This document shows positions 33,376 to 42,147 of a stretch of 64,000 nt of DNA, piece by piece. Origin of the DNA: Nibrella saemangeumensis (GTDB taxonomy: Bacteria; Bacteroidota; Bacteroidia; Cytophagales; Spirosomataceae). Made by a program: the position numbers and the translations under genes. The stretch's first letter is position 1; the number at the start of each line of letters is the position of its first letter. The stretch is from the NCBI RefSeq assembly GCF_039541915.1, contig NZ_BAABHD010000032.1, positions 62,001-126,000 of the forward strand. The letters run 5' to 3'. The notes under the pieces were generated by a model that searched no databases, was not told where the DNA came from, and saw only the letters and a list, made by a program, of their open reading frames with translations.

Positions 33376-34341
33376 ATGATCATCGTTACGGGGGCTGCGG
33401 GTTTTATCGGAAGCTGTTTAATCAGCAAATTGAATCAGGAAAATTTCAATTTTATCATTGCCGTTGATGACTTCTCGTCCCCCGAAAAAGAACGTAATCT
33501 GGCCGGCAAGCGTATTCAGGAGCGGGTACACCGGGAAGACTTTTTTGGGTGGCTGGACCAGAATTACCACGAGGTAGAATTTCTCTTCCACATAGGAGCC
33601 CGTACCGATACCACCGAGTTCGACTGGCAGGTGTTTGAGCACCTGAATCTGAATTATTCCAAGAGAATCTGGCAGAAGTGCATCGATTACCAGATACCGC
33701 TGGTGTATGCATCGTCGGCAGCCACTTATGGGCTGGGCGAACTGGGATACGACGATAATGAGTCAATCATCCCGCAACTGAAGCCGCTGAACCCCTACGG
33801 TGAATCCAAGAATGAGTTTGATATCTGGGCGCTGGAGCAGGAGCGGAAGCCGTTCTTCTGGGCCGGCCTGAAGTTCTTCAACGTATACGGCCCGAACGAA
33901 TACCACAAAGCCCGCATGGCATCGGTGATTTTTCACGCCTACAATCAGATTTGCCAGACGGGTCAGATGCGGCTCTTCCGCTCACACCACCCTGACTTTC
34001 AGGATGGCGAGCAGATGCGCGATTTTGTATACGTGAAAGACGTGATCGATGTCTGCACCTTCCTGATGCACCACCGGCGCAACTCCGGGATTTACAACCT
34101 GGGCAGCGGCAAGGCCCGTACCTTTTTAGACCTGGCCAACAATACCTTCCGGGCTATGGACCGGGAGTCGCACATTACCTTTGTGGATACCCCCGCCGAC
34201 ATTCGCGACAAGTACCAGTACTACACCCAGGCCAACATGGGAAAACTGCGATCCATCGGCTACACCAAACATTTCTGCACCCTGGAAGAAGGCATCACCG
34301 ACTACGTACAGAATTACCTGCTGCCGGGGAGGTACCTGTAA
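33376..34341 (+). CDS. hldD: ADP-L-glycero-D-manno-heptose 6-epimerase
   Basis: 321 residues. The NAD(P)-binding motif is VTGAAGFIGS (4-13). The catalytic Tyr and Lys are in NPYGESKNEFD, and a specific HldD signature is FFNVYGPNEYHKARMASVIFH. It makes the heptose donor for the LPS inner core in the cytoplasm. The 287-bp upstream region is AT-rich and contains a TACCTTTA -7-like element at about 33297. The length equals E. coli HldD (310) within normal variation. Confidence 0.96.
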   Translation: MIIVTGAAGFIGSCLISKLNQENFNFIIAVDDFSSPEKERNLAGKRIQERVHREDFFGWLDQNYHEVEFLFHIGARTDTTEFDWQVFEHLNLNYSKRIWQKCIDYQIPLVYASSAATYGLGELGYDDNESIIPQLKPLNPYGESKNEFDIWALEQERKPFFWAGLKFFNVYGPNEYHKARMASVIFHAYNQICQTGQMRLFRSHHPDFQDGEQMRDFVYVKDVIDVCTFLMHHRRNSGIYNLGSGKARTFLDLANNTFRAMDRESHITFVDTPADIRDKYQYYTQANMGKLRSIGYTKHFCTLEEGITDYVQNYLLPGRYL

Positions 34342-34462
34342 GCAGCCGCACTCGTTTATTGACAAGATAAGGCTTTGATAGTGAGAAATTTTTGTGAGCT
34401 TGCTTCTACGGGTAAGCTGGCTTATTTTACGCTGTATTTTCCTGAACCTTACTGTCAATACC

Positions 34463-35746
34463 ATGAATTCCCCCCTAACCCGAAGAGATTTTCTCCAGAA
34501 AAGCAGTGCGGGCGCGCTCGGTTTGGCCCTTTTTCCCGGCCTGATCCGGAAAGTAGCTCCCAGCGACCGGCTGCGCATTGCCCACATTGGTCTTGGCGGC
34601 ATGGGCAACAACCATATGAAATGGTTTGCTGCCCTGCCCGATGTCGAAATTGTTGCCTTATGCGATGTCGATGACAACCACCTGAACAGCACGCAGGCGA
34701 AACTGAAAGAGTTGCAGCCCGGCTCTAATGCTGCGCTCTACAAGGATTTTCGGCGCGTGCTGGACCGCAAAGACATCGATGCTATTACCTGTGCTACCCC
34801 CGACCACTGGCACGCCCAGATTGCCATCATGGCGTTTCAGGCCGGCAAAGATGTGTACGGGGAAAAGCCGCTGTCGTTCGACGTGCGGGAGGGCCAGCAG
34901 ATGCTGAAGGCGCTGAACCGGCACAAACGGGTGTTTCAGTTAGGTACCCAGATTCATGCCGGCGACAATTACCACCGGGTAGTGGAGCTTATCCGCTCGG
35001 GTGCCATCGGGAATGTGCATACGGTCCGGCTGTGGAAAACCGGTTTGCCGCCCGATCTGGGTCCGGCACAGTACCAGACTCCCCCGCCAACGCTGGATTG
35101 GGATATGTGGCAGGGCCCCGCACCGCAGTCGCTGTACACTCCGCAGCGGTGTCACTTTAGCTACCGTTATTTCCTGGATTATTCAGGTGGCGTATTCCAG
35201 GACTTCTGGAGTCATATCGCGGATATTGTCTGGTGGTCTGTCGAGCCCAAAAACCTGAAGAGCGTAAGCGCCAGGGGCGAAGCAGGTGATGGAATTGCCG
35301 ATGCTCCCAGACGAATTGACATCCACTACGAGTTTGAGAACCTGAAACTCTACTGGACCTCCGAACCACCAAACGTACTGGGAGCCGCCAAACGCGGCAT
35401 TGGCGCTTTCTTCGAAGGCGATAAAGGTACGCTGCTCTGCGACTACGGCAGCCGCGAAATCACCATCAACGGCGAAACCGTCTCGGACCTGGCCGAAGTG
35501 CCGAAGACCCTACCCCGCTCACCGGGCCACCAGCAGAATTTTGTGGACGCGGTCAAGAGCCGGACGCAGCCGGAATCAAACCTGGAGTATGCCCGTCTGA
35601 TGACCATGCCGATGCACCTGGGCCTGATCTCCTACCGGCTCGGCCGCAAACTGGCCTGGAACAGCAAAAAAGAGAAGTTCAGAAAAGACCGCGAGGCTAA
35701 CGAATACCTGGGCCGGGAGTACCGGCCGAAGTGGGATTTGGTGTAA
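34463..35746 (+). CDS. Tat-exported Gfo/Idh/MocA family oxidoreductase
   Basis: 427 residues from the ATG at 34463, which places a twin-arginine signal (LTRRDFLQKSSAGALGLALF) at the N-terminus. A Rossmann fold (RIAHIGLGGMGNNH) is followed by the substrate domain with GEKPLSFDVREGQQM, the EKP Lys signature, and HWHAQIAIMAF. Secreted members of this family in Cytophagales are often annotated as dehydrogenases of sugar derivatives; cofactor retention outside the cytosol is inferred. The substrate is unknown. A perfect palindrome follows the gene. Confidence 0.92.
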   Translation: MNSPLTRRDFLQKSSAGALGLALFPGLIRKVAPSDRLRIAHIGLGGMGNNHMKWFAALPDVEIVALCDVDDNHLNSTQAKLKELQPGSNAALYKDFRRVLDRKDIDAITCATPDHWHAQIAIMAFQAGKDVYGEKPLSFDVREGQQMLKALNRHKRVFQLGTQIHAGDNYHRVVELIRSGAIGNVHTVRLWKTGLPPDLGPAQYQTPPPTLDWDMWQGPAPQSLYTPQRCHFSYRYFLDYSGGVFQDFWSHIADIVWWSVEPKNLKSVSARGEAGDGIADAPRRIDIHYEFENLKLYWTSEPPNVLGAAKRGIGAFFEGDKGTLLCDYGSREITINGETVSDLAEVPKTLPRSPGHQQNFVDAVKSRTQPESNLEYARLMTMPMHLGLISYRLGRKLAWNSKKEKFRKDREANEYLGREYRPKWDLV

Positions 35747-35752
35747 TAGGCA

Positions 35753-35812
35753 CAGTTTGCAGTAGGCAGAAAGACGCCCGTACACTACTCTTGATCTGCC
35801 TACTGCAAACTG
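35753..35812. repeat. CAGTAGGCAG-family palindrome, copy 3
   Basis: CAGTTTGCAGTAGGCAGA (35753-35770) and its perfect reverse complement (35795-35812) are separated by 24 bp. It lies between the convergent oxidoreductase and subtilase genes. This is the best-preserved copy in the window. Confidence 0.85.
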
Positions 35813-35823
35813 CCCACTACTCA

Positions 35824-37350
35824 TTACTCCCACACTACCTCAATCACTTCCTTCTTCAGATCCACTGTCGTGAACTTCTCGTCGCCGGAGCGCTTCAGGG
35901 TGATTTTACCGTTGGAGGGTTTTATGGCTTCCTGGTTAATAACCCGTAAGGCGTCTTTCTTGTGGTAAACCGAAATAACCGCTTCCGTATGCTGAACCGG
36001 CAGTGACCATGTTTTTCCCTGAGCTTTAACGGTGCGGGTCGTCTCCGGCAGCGGTTGTCCCTTCGCCAGGGCCAGCGCCCGGGAAGCCTGCGGCACGCCG
36101 TAGCCCACAAACGTGTTGCCGTAGGGGTAGAGGTGCGACGACTTCTGGATAATATCAATCAATTGTTTGTTGGTCAGTTTCGGATTCGCCTGCATCAGAC
36201 AGGCCGCAAAGCCGGTAATGACCGGAGCGGATAAGGACGTGCCATACAGGGAGAAACACGAGACATTGGGTTTCAGGTAAGGCAGAAAATCCGGTCCGAT
36301 GCTGCTGTAGCCGATGCGGTTCCAGAGCCGGGCGTTGGTAGCGCCCACTGCCAGTACCCCCTCGGCATCGGCGGGCGTGGAGATGATCCGCCAGGTTTTA
36401 TCGTCGCCCTCATTACCGGCGGAAACGATGATCAGAATACCTTTTTTATCAGCGGCCATCTGGGCGGCCCGGCTGATGAGGCTGGTGCGCCCATCCATCT
36501 GCTTCGGTTCGTAATTTTCTTTCGGGTCGCTGAATCCCTTGGCGTAGCCCAGCGAGGTGTTGATCAACCGCACGCCGAGGCTGTCCATCCACTCCATTGC
36601 GGCCACCCAGTTATCTTCTTCGCCCCGGTACTCCCGGTTGCCTTGGTCGGTGCGGGCCAGGTAAAAGGCCGCATCAGTGGCCAGGCCGTACTGAACGTTC
36701 TCGCCGGGATCGTGACCGGCAATGGCGGCCAATACCTCGGTGCCGTGAAAATCCGACATGGTTTCGAGGGTACGGAACAGGTTGTTCTGGGTCCGCTGCG
36801 GATTCACGTAATCGCGAACGGCGCGAACACCATTCCGTTCAAAAATATGTTTGAGCGCCGAGGCTGAGTCTGCCCCGAAAAAGCCGGCATCAATAACCCC
36901 GATCTGTACAAACCGGCCGGTCAGGCCTGCCCGCGCAAACTCCGGTGCCTGGATCTGCGTCATCACCGGGGCCAGCATGGGCTTTGCGATGTCGAAGCGG
37001 GTGCTCTGAATGATAATGTTGCGGTCAATGGGGACAATTTCCTTCACAAACGGCAGGGCAGCCACCTGCTGCTGCTGCTCCGGTGTCAGCGCGGCCGATA
37101 CGGCGTTCAGCCAGCGGGATTTGCAGATGGGAGCAATACCCGACTGCTGTAGTTGCTGCAGGTACGCATCGGCAAGGGGGATGTCGGTTTCATCGACGGG
37201 CAGGCCTTGCACCGACCGGCGTTCGAGGGTGATGGGAGAGAGGGATGGTCGTTGGGATAAATCTTTATCTTTCAGCACGATCCAGTACTTGGGCTGGGCC
37301 TGAGCCAGCAGGGTAACAAGGCAGAACGCCAGGATGTGGAGAATTCTCAT
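35824..37350 (-). CDS. Secreted S8 family (subtilisin-like) serine peptidase
   Basis: 508 residues from the ATG at 37350, which starts a signal peptide (MRILHILAFCLVTLLAQAQ). The longer frame upstream lacks features. The catalytic triad is Asp in GVIDAGFFGADSA, His in DFHGTEVLAAIAGH and Ser in GTSLSAPVITGFAACLM. The oxyanion Asn is in IIVSAGNEGDDKTW. About 80 residues of beta-rich tail follow, but no clear type IX sorting domain. It is secreted to the periplasm or beyond. It is divergent from the pepP gene (173 bp). Confidence 0.94.
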   Translation of the reverse strand: MRILHILAFCLVTLLAQAQPKYWIVLKDKDLSQRPSLSPITLERRSVQGLPVDETDIPLADAYLQQLQQSGIAPICKSRWLNAVSAALTPEQQQQVAALPFVKEIVPIDRNIIIQSTRFDIAKPMLAPVMTQIQAPEFARAGLTGRFVQIGVIDAGFFGADSASALKHIFERNGVRAVRDYVNPQRTQNNLFRTLETMSDFHGTEVLAAIAGHDPGENVQYGLATDAAFYLARTDQGNREYRGEEDNWVAAMEWMDSLGVRLINTSLGYAKGFSDPKENYEPKQMDGRTSLISRAAQMAADKKGILIIVSAGNEGDDKTWRIISTPADAEGVLAVGATNARLWNRIGYSSIGPDFLPYLKPNVSCFSLYGTSLSAPVITGFAACLMQANPKLTNKQLIDIIQKSSHLYPYGNTFVGYGVPQASRALALAKGQPLPETTRTVKAQGKTWSLPVQHTEAVISVYHKKDALRVINQEAIKPSNGKITLKRSGDEKFTTVDLKKEVIEVVWE

Positions 37351-37523
37351 TCGCAATAGGTGCAGTTTTGGGCCGGGGTTAAGAAGCCGGTTGTTAAAAT
37401 TACAATTTTTTACGGAATACGTTCCATTACACCCCCGGCCAATCAAAAGGTTTTTGCTAAATGCCGATTGCTTTGCCTTTCTTTGCACCCGATATTTTCT
37501 GACTACAATCGCTTGTTTGCTCT

Positions 37524-38822
37524 ATGCGCTATTCGCCCATTGATAACCAACTTTTCGTGCAGAACCGCCAGCGACTGGCCCAGCGGCTGAAGCCAAAATC
37601 GATGGTGGTCCTGAACGCCAACGACATTATGCCCACCAACGCCGACGGCACCATGGGCTTCCGGCAAAACAACGATCTCTTTTACCTCTCCGGCATCGAT
37701 CAGGAGGAAACTATTCTGGTGCTGTTTCCCGATCATCCCGACGAGAAGTTTCGCGAAGTGCTGTTTCTGCGCGAAACCAGCGAACTCATCGAAATATGGG
37801 AAGGCCACAAACTTACCAAGGCGGAGGCCGAGCAGGTGTCGGGTATTTCGCAGAAGCAAATCTACTGGACCCACGAGTTCGACTTTGTGTTTACCCAAAT
37901 GGTGTTTGAAGCCGAGCAGGTATACCTGAACACCAACGAGCATACCCGCGCTACGGTAGAGGTCGAGACCCGCGATGCCCGCTTCATCCGCCAGTTTAAG
38001 GAGCGTTATCCGCTGCACCGGCTGGAGCGGCTGTCTCCGGTCATGCACTACCTGCGGGCTACCAAACTACCCCAGGAAGTTGAGCTCATCCGTACCGCCA
38101 TCGACATTACCGACAAAATGTTCCGGCGGCTGTTGGGTTTCATTAAACCAGGCATGTGGGAGTACGAGATCGAAGCAGAGATGTACCACGAATTTATCCG
38201 CAACCGCTCAAAAGGGCCGGCCTATACGCCTATCATTGCATCGGGGGCCAGCGCCTGTGTGCTGCATTATATCGAAAACAGCAAGCAATGCAAAGACGGC
38301 GATGTGCTGCTGCTGGACATTGGGGCCGAGTACGCCAACTACAATGCCGATATGACCCGGAGTGTGCCGGTCAATGGCCGCTTTACGCAGCGGCAGCGGG
38401 CGGTGTACGATGCGGTGCTGCGCGTGATGAGAGAAGCCCAAAAGATGCTGGTACCCGGTAACCTGTGGGACGACTATCACAAAGAGGTGGGCAAGGTTAT
38501 GGAGTCGGAGCTGATCGGGCTGGGGTTGCTGGACCGCAGCGAGGTAGCGAAGCAGGACCCTGATGCGCCATTATACAAGAAATACTTCATGCACGGGACA
38601 TCGCACTTTCTGGGACTGGACGTACACGATGTTGGGAATAAGTACCGGAAGTTTGAGCCTGGCATGGTCTTTACCTGCGAACCGGGTATTTATATACGAG
38701 AGGAAGGGCTCGGTATCCGGCTGGAGAATAATATTCTGATCACCGAATCCGGCAATGTAGACCTGATGGCGAAAATTCCGCTCGAAGCGGAGGAGATTGA
38801 GGAGTTAATGAACAGCCGGTAA
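37524..38822 (+). CDS. pepP: Xaa-Pro aminopeptidase (aminopeptidase P)
   Basis: 432 residues. An N-terminal aminopeptidase P domain (VVLNANDIMPTNADGTMGFRQNNDLFYLSGIDQEE) is followed by the pita-bread metal domain. Metal ligands: Asp pair in DIGAEYANYNADMTRSVPV, His in HGTSHFLGLDVHDVG, and Glu in CEPGIYI and RLENNILIT. It removes N-terminal residues before proline. It is cytoplasmic. A hairpin between this gene and the convergent TetR gene probably stops both. Confidence 0.95.
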   Translation: MRYSPIDNQLFVQNRQRLAQRLKPKSMVVLNANDIMPTNADGTMGFRQNNDLFYLSGIDQEETILVLFPDHPDEKFREVLFLRETSELIEIWEGHKLTKAEAEQVSGISQKQIYWTHEFDFVFTQMVFEAEQVYLNTNEHTRATVEVETRDARFIRQFKERYPLHRLERLSPVMHYLRATKLPQEVELIRTAIDITDKMFRRLLGFIKPGMWEYEIEAEMYHEFIRNRSKGPAYTPIIASGASACVLHYIENSKQCKDGDVLLLDIGAEYANYNADMTRSVPVNGRFTQRQRAVYDAVLRVMREAQKMLVPGNLWDDYHKEVGKVMESELIGLGLLDRSEVAKQDPDAPLYKKYFMHGTSHFLGLDVHDVGNKYRKFEPGMVFTCEPGIYIREEGLGIRLENNILITESGNVDLMAKIPLEAEEIEELMNSR

Positions 38823-38828
38823 AGAATA

Positions 38829-38860
38829 ATCAGCGGGCGGGTTTTACTTCGCCCGCTGAT
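38829..38860. terminator. Shared hairpin between convergent pepP and TetR genes
   Basis: ATCAGCGGGC (38829-38838) and GCCCGCTGAT (38851-38860) form a perfect 10-bp stem with a 12-nt loop, 6 bp after the pepP stop and 8 bp before the TetR stop. On the minus strand it is followed by TATTCTTT. Confidence 0.65.
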
Positions 38861-38868
38861 CCTGGTTA

Positions 38869-39528
38869 TCAGGATTGGGGTTGTTCCTCGTGCTTTTTTT
38901 GGTTCTCAACCTCCATGGCGAGGTTCAGGCCGGAATAAATCCGTTTGATGGCTTTTTCCATGCGTTGCCAGCCTTCTTCCGATTTCAGGTTAATGTCCAT
39001 AATCTGGTCGCGCTGCTCGCTCATCAGGACCAGCAGCGTAATGCCCGAAATCATCAGGGTGGCAATCGCTACCGGGTCGTACTCCGGATAGGGAGCCAGT
39101 TTATTAATCAGTTTCCGGTACGATTCTTCCCGAAAAGCCGCCAACCGTTGCGCCAGGTCGCTATCGGCATGCGCCATCTCCCAGCGAATCAGCTCCTGTG
39201 AGGGTTTCCGGCTTTTAAATTCCCGCATCAGCTGAATTACATACTCCGACCAGACTTTCCCCCGTACATCGGGGTTAAGGGTATCGGGCACAGACTCCAT
39301 GAACTTTTCGTTGAACATCGACAGGAAAAAGCCACGCTGCACATAGGCTTCCAGCAGCCCTTCCCATCCGCCGAAGTATCGGTATATCAGAACTTTGTTA
39401 ACGCCGGCCCGTTCGGCTACGGCATTAATGCCGGCTTTCTGGGTGCCCCGCTCAGCCATTACTTCCCCCATAGCCCGCAAAATGCGCTCCATGGTCATGT
39501 TTCGATTTCGACGCTTAATTTGTCTCAT
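38869..39528 (-). CDS. TetR/AcrR family transcriptional regulator
   Basis: 219 residues. The helix-turn-helix is GTQKAGINAVAERAGVNKVLIYRYFGGWEGLLEAY. The ligand domain contains a hydrophobic helix (VAIATLMISGITLLVLMSE), and the tail is charged. A promoter with an overlapping palindrome lies upstream (39607-39644), suggesting autorepression. A gene of unknown function precedes it by 117 bp on the same strand. The target pathway is unclear. Confidence 0.93.
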   Translation of the reverse strand: MRQIKRRNRNMTMERILRAMGEVMAERGTQKAGINAVAERAGVNKVLIYRYFGGWEGLLEAYVQRGFFLSMFNEKFMESVPDTLNPDVRGKVWSEYVIQLMREFKSRKPSQELIRWEMAHADSDLAQRLAAFREESYRKLINKLAPYPEYDPVAIATLMISGITLLVLMSEQRDQIMDINLKSEEGWQRMEKAIKRIYSGLNLAMEVENQKKHEEQPQS

Positions 39529-39606
39529 TAGGTTAGATTATAATTGGTTAGGAGAATAGGACGGCATATACCAGGGCTTCTGGATTGCCCAAAAGCCCTT
39601 ACGATA

Positions 39607-39644
39607 CAAATATGGTAAAAACTGTCATGTTACCAAACGGTAAC
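39607..39644 (-). promoter_or_regulatory. TetR promoter and operator palindrome
   Basis: GTTACC-AAAC-GGTAAC (39629-39644) is a perfect 6+6 palindrome. On the minus strand it overlaps a -33 TTG (39636-39634), followed after 19 bp by CATATTTG (39614-39607), one change from the Bacteroidota -7 consensus. This layout fits a repressor blocking its own promoter. Confidence 0.5.
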
Positions 39645-39645
39645 T

Positions 39646-40089
39646 TCAAGGCCTGACCGGAAATATTTCCGCCTGCGATTTTAGTTGGTGAATCGCATCG
39701 GAAATTTGGGCTGCTGTCACGACTATGGGTAGCCAGAAGGGCTGTTGCGGATTTTGATGCCAGTCGGGAGTCGCTTCCTGCGCCATCTTGATCTGAAGCA
39801 GAAATTCGTTGGCACTGGCCGAGAGGCATTCGAAGGCGAGGCAGGGTTCGCTGAAAGCCAGCCGCGGTGCCATCCGGCCGGTATCCCGGAGTTGCCGGAG
39901 CCAGTTGATGAGTGCATCAAGCTCCCAGGTCAGCAGCAGGGGAGCCGTTTTGGCGGTCTGGTTTTTATGCCAGCCGGCCCGGAAACCGATCAGCAGCAGA
40001 TTGCGGTCGGTACGATATGCCGTGCTGGCCGGGTATTCATAATCGAGCACATTCAACTCAAAAAAGCTACGTGAACCGGCCAGACGCAT
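39646..40089 (-). CDS. Conserved-type hypothetical protein (147 residues)
   Basis: A soluble protein with regular beta-strand and helix alternation (FELNVLDYEYP, DRNLLLIGFRAGW, LLLTWELDALINWLRQL, LAFECLSASANEFLLQIKM). No signal peptide or membrane helix. The LTWELDALINWL pattern is reminiscent of small WapI-like immunity proteins, but I cannot confirm this. No toxin gene is adjacent. It starts 200 bp from the divergent dehydrogenase gene and ends beside the TetR operator. Confidence 0.7.
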   Translation of the reverse strand: MRLAGSRSFFELNVLDYEYPASTAYRTDRNLLLIGFRAGWHKNQTAKTAPLLLTWELDALINWLRQLRDTGRMAPRLAFSEPCLAFECLSASANEFLLQIKMAQEATPDWHQNPQQPFWLPIVVTAAQISDAIHQLKSQAEIFPVRP

Positions 40090-40289
40090 GTTGGTAAAGG
40101 AGATTATGACGGATAGAGCCTCACAAATGTATCGCTTTGGCTGACATTCGGCTGCGCTCTATTTCCTATTTCAAACTTAAGAGCCCCGCTATAGGTTTTG
40201 AAATGAGGACATTTTATAAAGCAGAATCAGGCCGAAGGGCTATCTTTGCGGCCATTATTGACTAACACCTCAACCAAACGAAACAACCT

Positions 40290-41498
40290 ATGGCAAAAGT
40301 GCTTATCATCGGGGCCGGGGGAGTCGGCAGTGTTGTCGCGCATAAGTGCGCCATGAACAGCGACGTCTTTACGGACATTATGCTGGCCAGCCGGACCAAA
40401 GCCAAATGCGATAAAATAGCGGCTGAGATTCAGGAAATGCATGGTGTCTCTATCCGGACGGCGCAGGTCGATGCCGATGTCGTGGCCGAGATGGTGATGC
40501 TCATCAAGCAGTTCGGGCCGGAACTGGTCATCAACGTGGCCCTGCCATACCAGGACCTGCCTATTATGGATGCCTGTCTGGAAACGGGTGTTCACTACCT
40601 GGACACAGCCAATTACGAGCCGAAAGACGTGGCAAAATTTGAGTATAGCTGGCAGTGGGCTTACAAAGAGCGGTTTGAAAAAGCCGGCATTATGGCCCTG
40701 CTGGGCTGCGGCTTCGACCCCGGTGCCACGCAGGTATTTACCGCGTATGCCGCCAAGCATCATTTCGATGAGATGCATTACCTGGATATCATCGACTGCA
40801 ACGCCGGTAACCACGGCAAGGCATTTGCCACTAACTTCAATCCCGAAATCAACATCCGCGAAATAACCCAGCCCGGCCGCTATTGGGAGAATGGGGAGTG
40901 GGTTGAAATACCGGCTATGTCGATTCACAAGCCCATCGATTACCCGGAGATTGGCCCCAAGGAGTCATACGTGCTGTACCACGAAGAGTTGGAATCGCTG
41001 GTGAAGAACTTCCCGACCCTGAAGCGGGCGCGGTTCTGGATGACGTTCGGGCAGGAGTACCTGACCCACCTGCGGGTGCTGGAAAACGTGGGCATGACCC
41101 GCATCGACCCGGTGAAGTTCAACGGTATGGATATCGTCCCGCTGGAGTTTCTGAAGGCCGTACTACCCGCCCCCGACACGCTGGGCGAGAACTACACCGG
41201 TCAGACCTCCATCGGCTGCCAGATCAAGGGTATCAAAGACGGCCAGGACCAGACGTACTACATCTGGAACAACTGCGACCATGCTGAAACCTACAAAGAA
41301 GTTCGCGGTCAGGCAGTCAGCTACACCACCGGCGTACCGGCTATGATTGGCGCGATGCTGATGCTGAAAGGTATCTGGATGAAACCCGGCGTCTGGAACT
41401 GCGAAGAAATGGACCCCGACCCATTCATCGAGCAAATGAATAAACAGGGCCTGCCCGTGCAGGAGCAGGTAGGTGTGCCGCTGCCACACGAGTATTAA
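40290..41498 (+). CDS. Saccharopine-dehydrogenase-family protein, carboxynorspermidine dehydrogenase-like
   Basis: 402 residues. The Rossmann motif IGAGGVGSVVAHKCA is at the N-terminus, followed by LASRTKAKCDKIAAEI, ALPYQDLPIMDACLETGVHYLDTANYEP, LLGCGFDPGATQVFTAYAAKH and a C-terminal substrate domain. Length and motifs fit CANSDH/CASDH, which condenses aspartate semialdehyde with a diamine to carboxy(nor)spermidine or carboxyspermidine. nspC, the next step, is at 51.2 kb. A TATCTTTG -7 element lies at 40241-40248. Confidence 0.9.
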   Translation: MAKVLIIGAGGVGSVVAHKCAMNSDVFTDIMLASRTKAKCDKIAAEIQEMHGVSIRTAQVDADVVAEMVMLIKQFGPELVINVALPYQDLPIMDACLETGVHYLDTANYEPKDVAKFEYSWQWAYKERFEKAGIMALLGCGFDPGATQVFTAYAAKHHFDEMHYLDIIDCNAGNHGKAFATNFNPEINIREITQPGRYWENGEWVEIPAMSIHKPIDYPEIGPKESYVLYHEELESLVKNFPTLKRARFWMTFGQEYLTHLRVLENVGMTRIDPVKFNGMDIVPLEFLKAVLPAPDTLGENYTGQTSIGCQIKGIKDGQDQTYYIWNNCDHAETYKEVRGQAVSYTTGVPAMIGAMLMLKGIWMKPGVWNCEEMDPDPFIEQMNKQGLPVQEQVGVPLPHEY

Positions 41499-41499
41499 C

Positions 41500-41537
41500 A
41501 AAAAAGAAGGGGCCGCTGAGCGGCCCTTCTTTTTTGT
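41500..41537. terminator. Bidirectional intrinsic terminator
   Basis: AAAAAAGAAGGGGCCGCT-GAGCGGCCCTTCTTTTTTG has a long GC-rich stem flanked by A- and T-runs on either side. It ends the plus-strand dehydrogenase gene and the minus-strand SusC-SusD-lipoprotein operon. Confidence 0.92.
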
Positions 41538-42104
41538 TTATTGCAGCACTACATCTAGTAAAGGAGTAAACGTCGTGCCTAATGGATTATTGATGATAGC
41601 CGGACCGGAGTTCAGCCAGGAGAAGACCCGCCCGTCCTTCATCGTCGCCACAAATCGCACACGCAACCGGTCATTGGCCTGGAGAGTAGCCGTGGTCCGT
41701 CCGCTTTTGGCGATCAGCTCCGAAACCGGAATCTGCTCTTTGCCGCCAAACGTGGTTATCGTCTTCACCAGGGTCCGTCCCGTAATGGGGGCGGTTGCGG
41801 CCGGTGTTTCAGTTGTGCTGCGTACGTGGCTGACGTAAGCATCCACCTTTTCGATCTCGTTTGCGTTCAGGCTTTCCGTCGTAAAGCTCATCGTTGCGCC
41901 CTGTGCCGTTGTCAGGGCGATGGGGAGCGTGGTGATATTAGCCGCCGTAACGGCGGTGGGCATCGGGTCCGGACGGGCTACAAAGTGTGCGCCGTTCTGA
42001 ATGGTGGGCGTCGGTAATTTGTCTTCGTAGTTGCCACAGGCCATTACCCACACGGAAAGGATAATGACAGCCGATGCTGCTATTGATTTTATAAATTGGC
42101 TCAT
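41538..42104 (-). CDS. Lipoprotein encoded downstream of SusD
   Basis: 188 residues. A signal peptide with lipobox-like WVMAC (C23) anchors the mature protein. The rest is beta-rich (ANITTLPIALTTAQGATMSF, GRTLVKTITTFGGKEQIPVSELIA, LRVRFVATMKDGRVFSWLN). It sits 43 bp after susD, the usual place for a surface glycan- or ligand-binding lipoprotein of a SusCD unit. No catalytic motif is seen. I do not recognise a named family. Confidence 0.8.
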   Translation of the reverse strand: MSQFIKSIAASAVIILSVWVMACGNYEDKLPTPTIQNGAHFVARPDPMPTAVTAANITTLPIALTTAQGATMSFTTESLNANEIEKVDAYVSHVRSTTETPAATAPITGRTLVKTITTFGGKEQIPVSELIAKSGRTTATLQANDRLRVRFVATMKDGRVFSWLNSGPAIINNPLGTTFTPLLDVVLQ

Positions 42105-42147
42105 GCTTTTTGTTTCGTCAATAGTTTGTAAATCAGATAGTCCTTCT

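Noticed and set aside
35824..37350. Type IX secretion sorting domain on the subtilase
   Set aside because: The C-terminal tail is beta-rich but lacks the conserved motifs of T9SS sorting domains.
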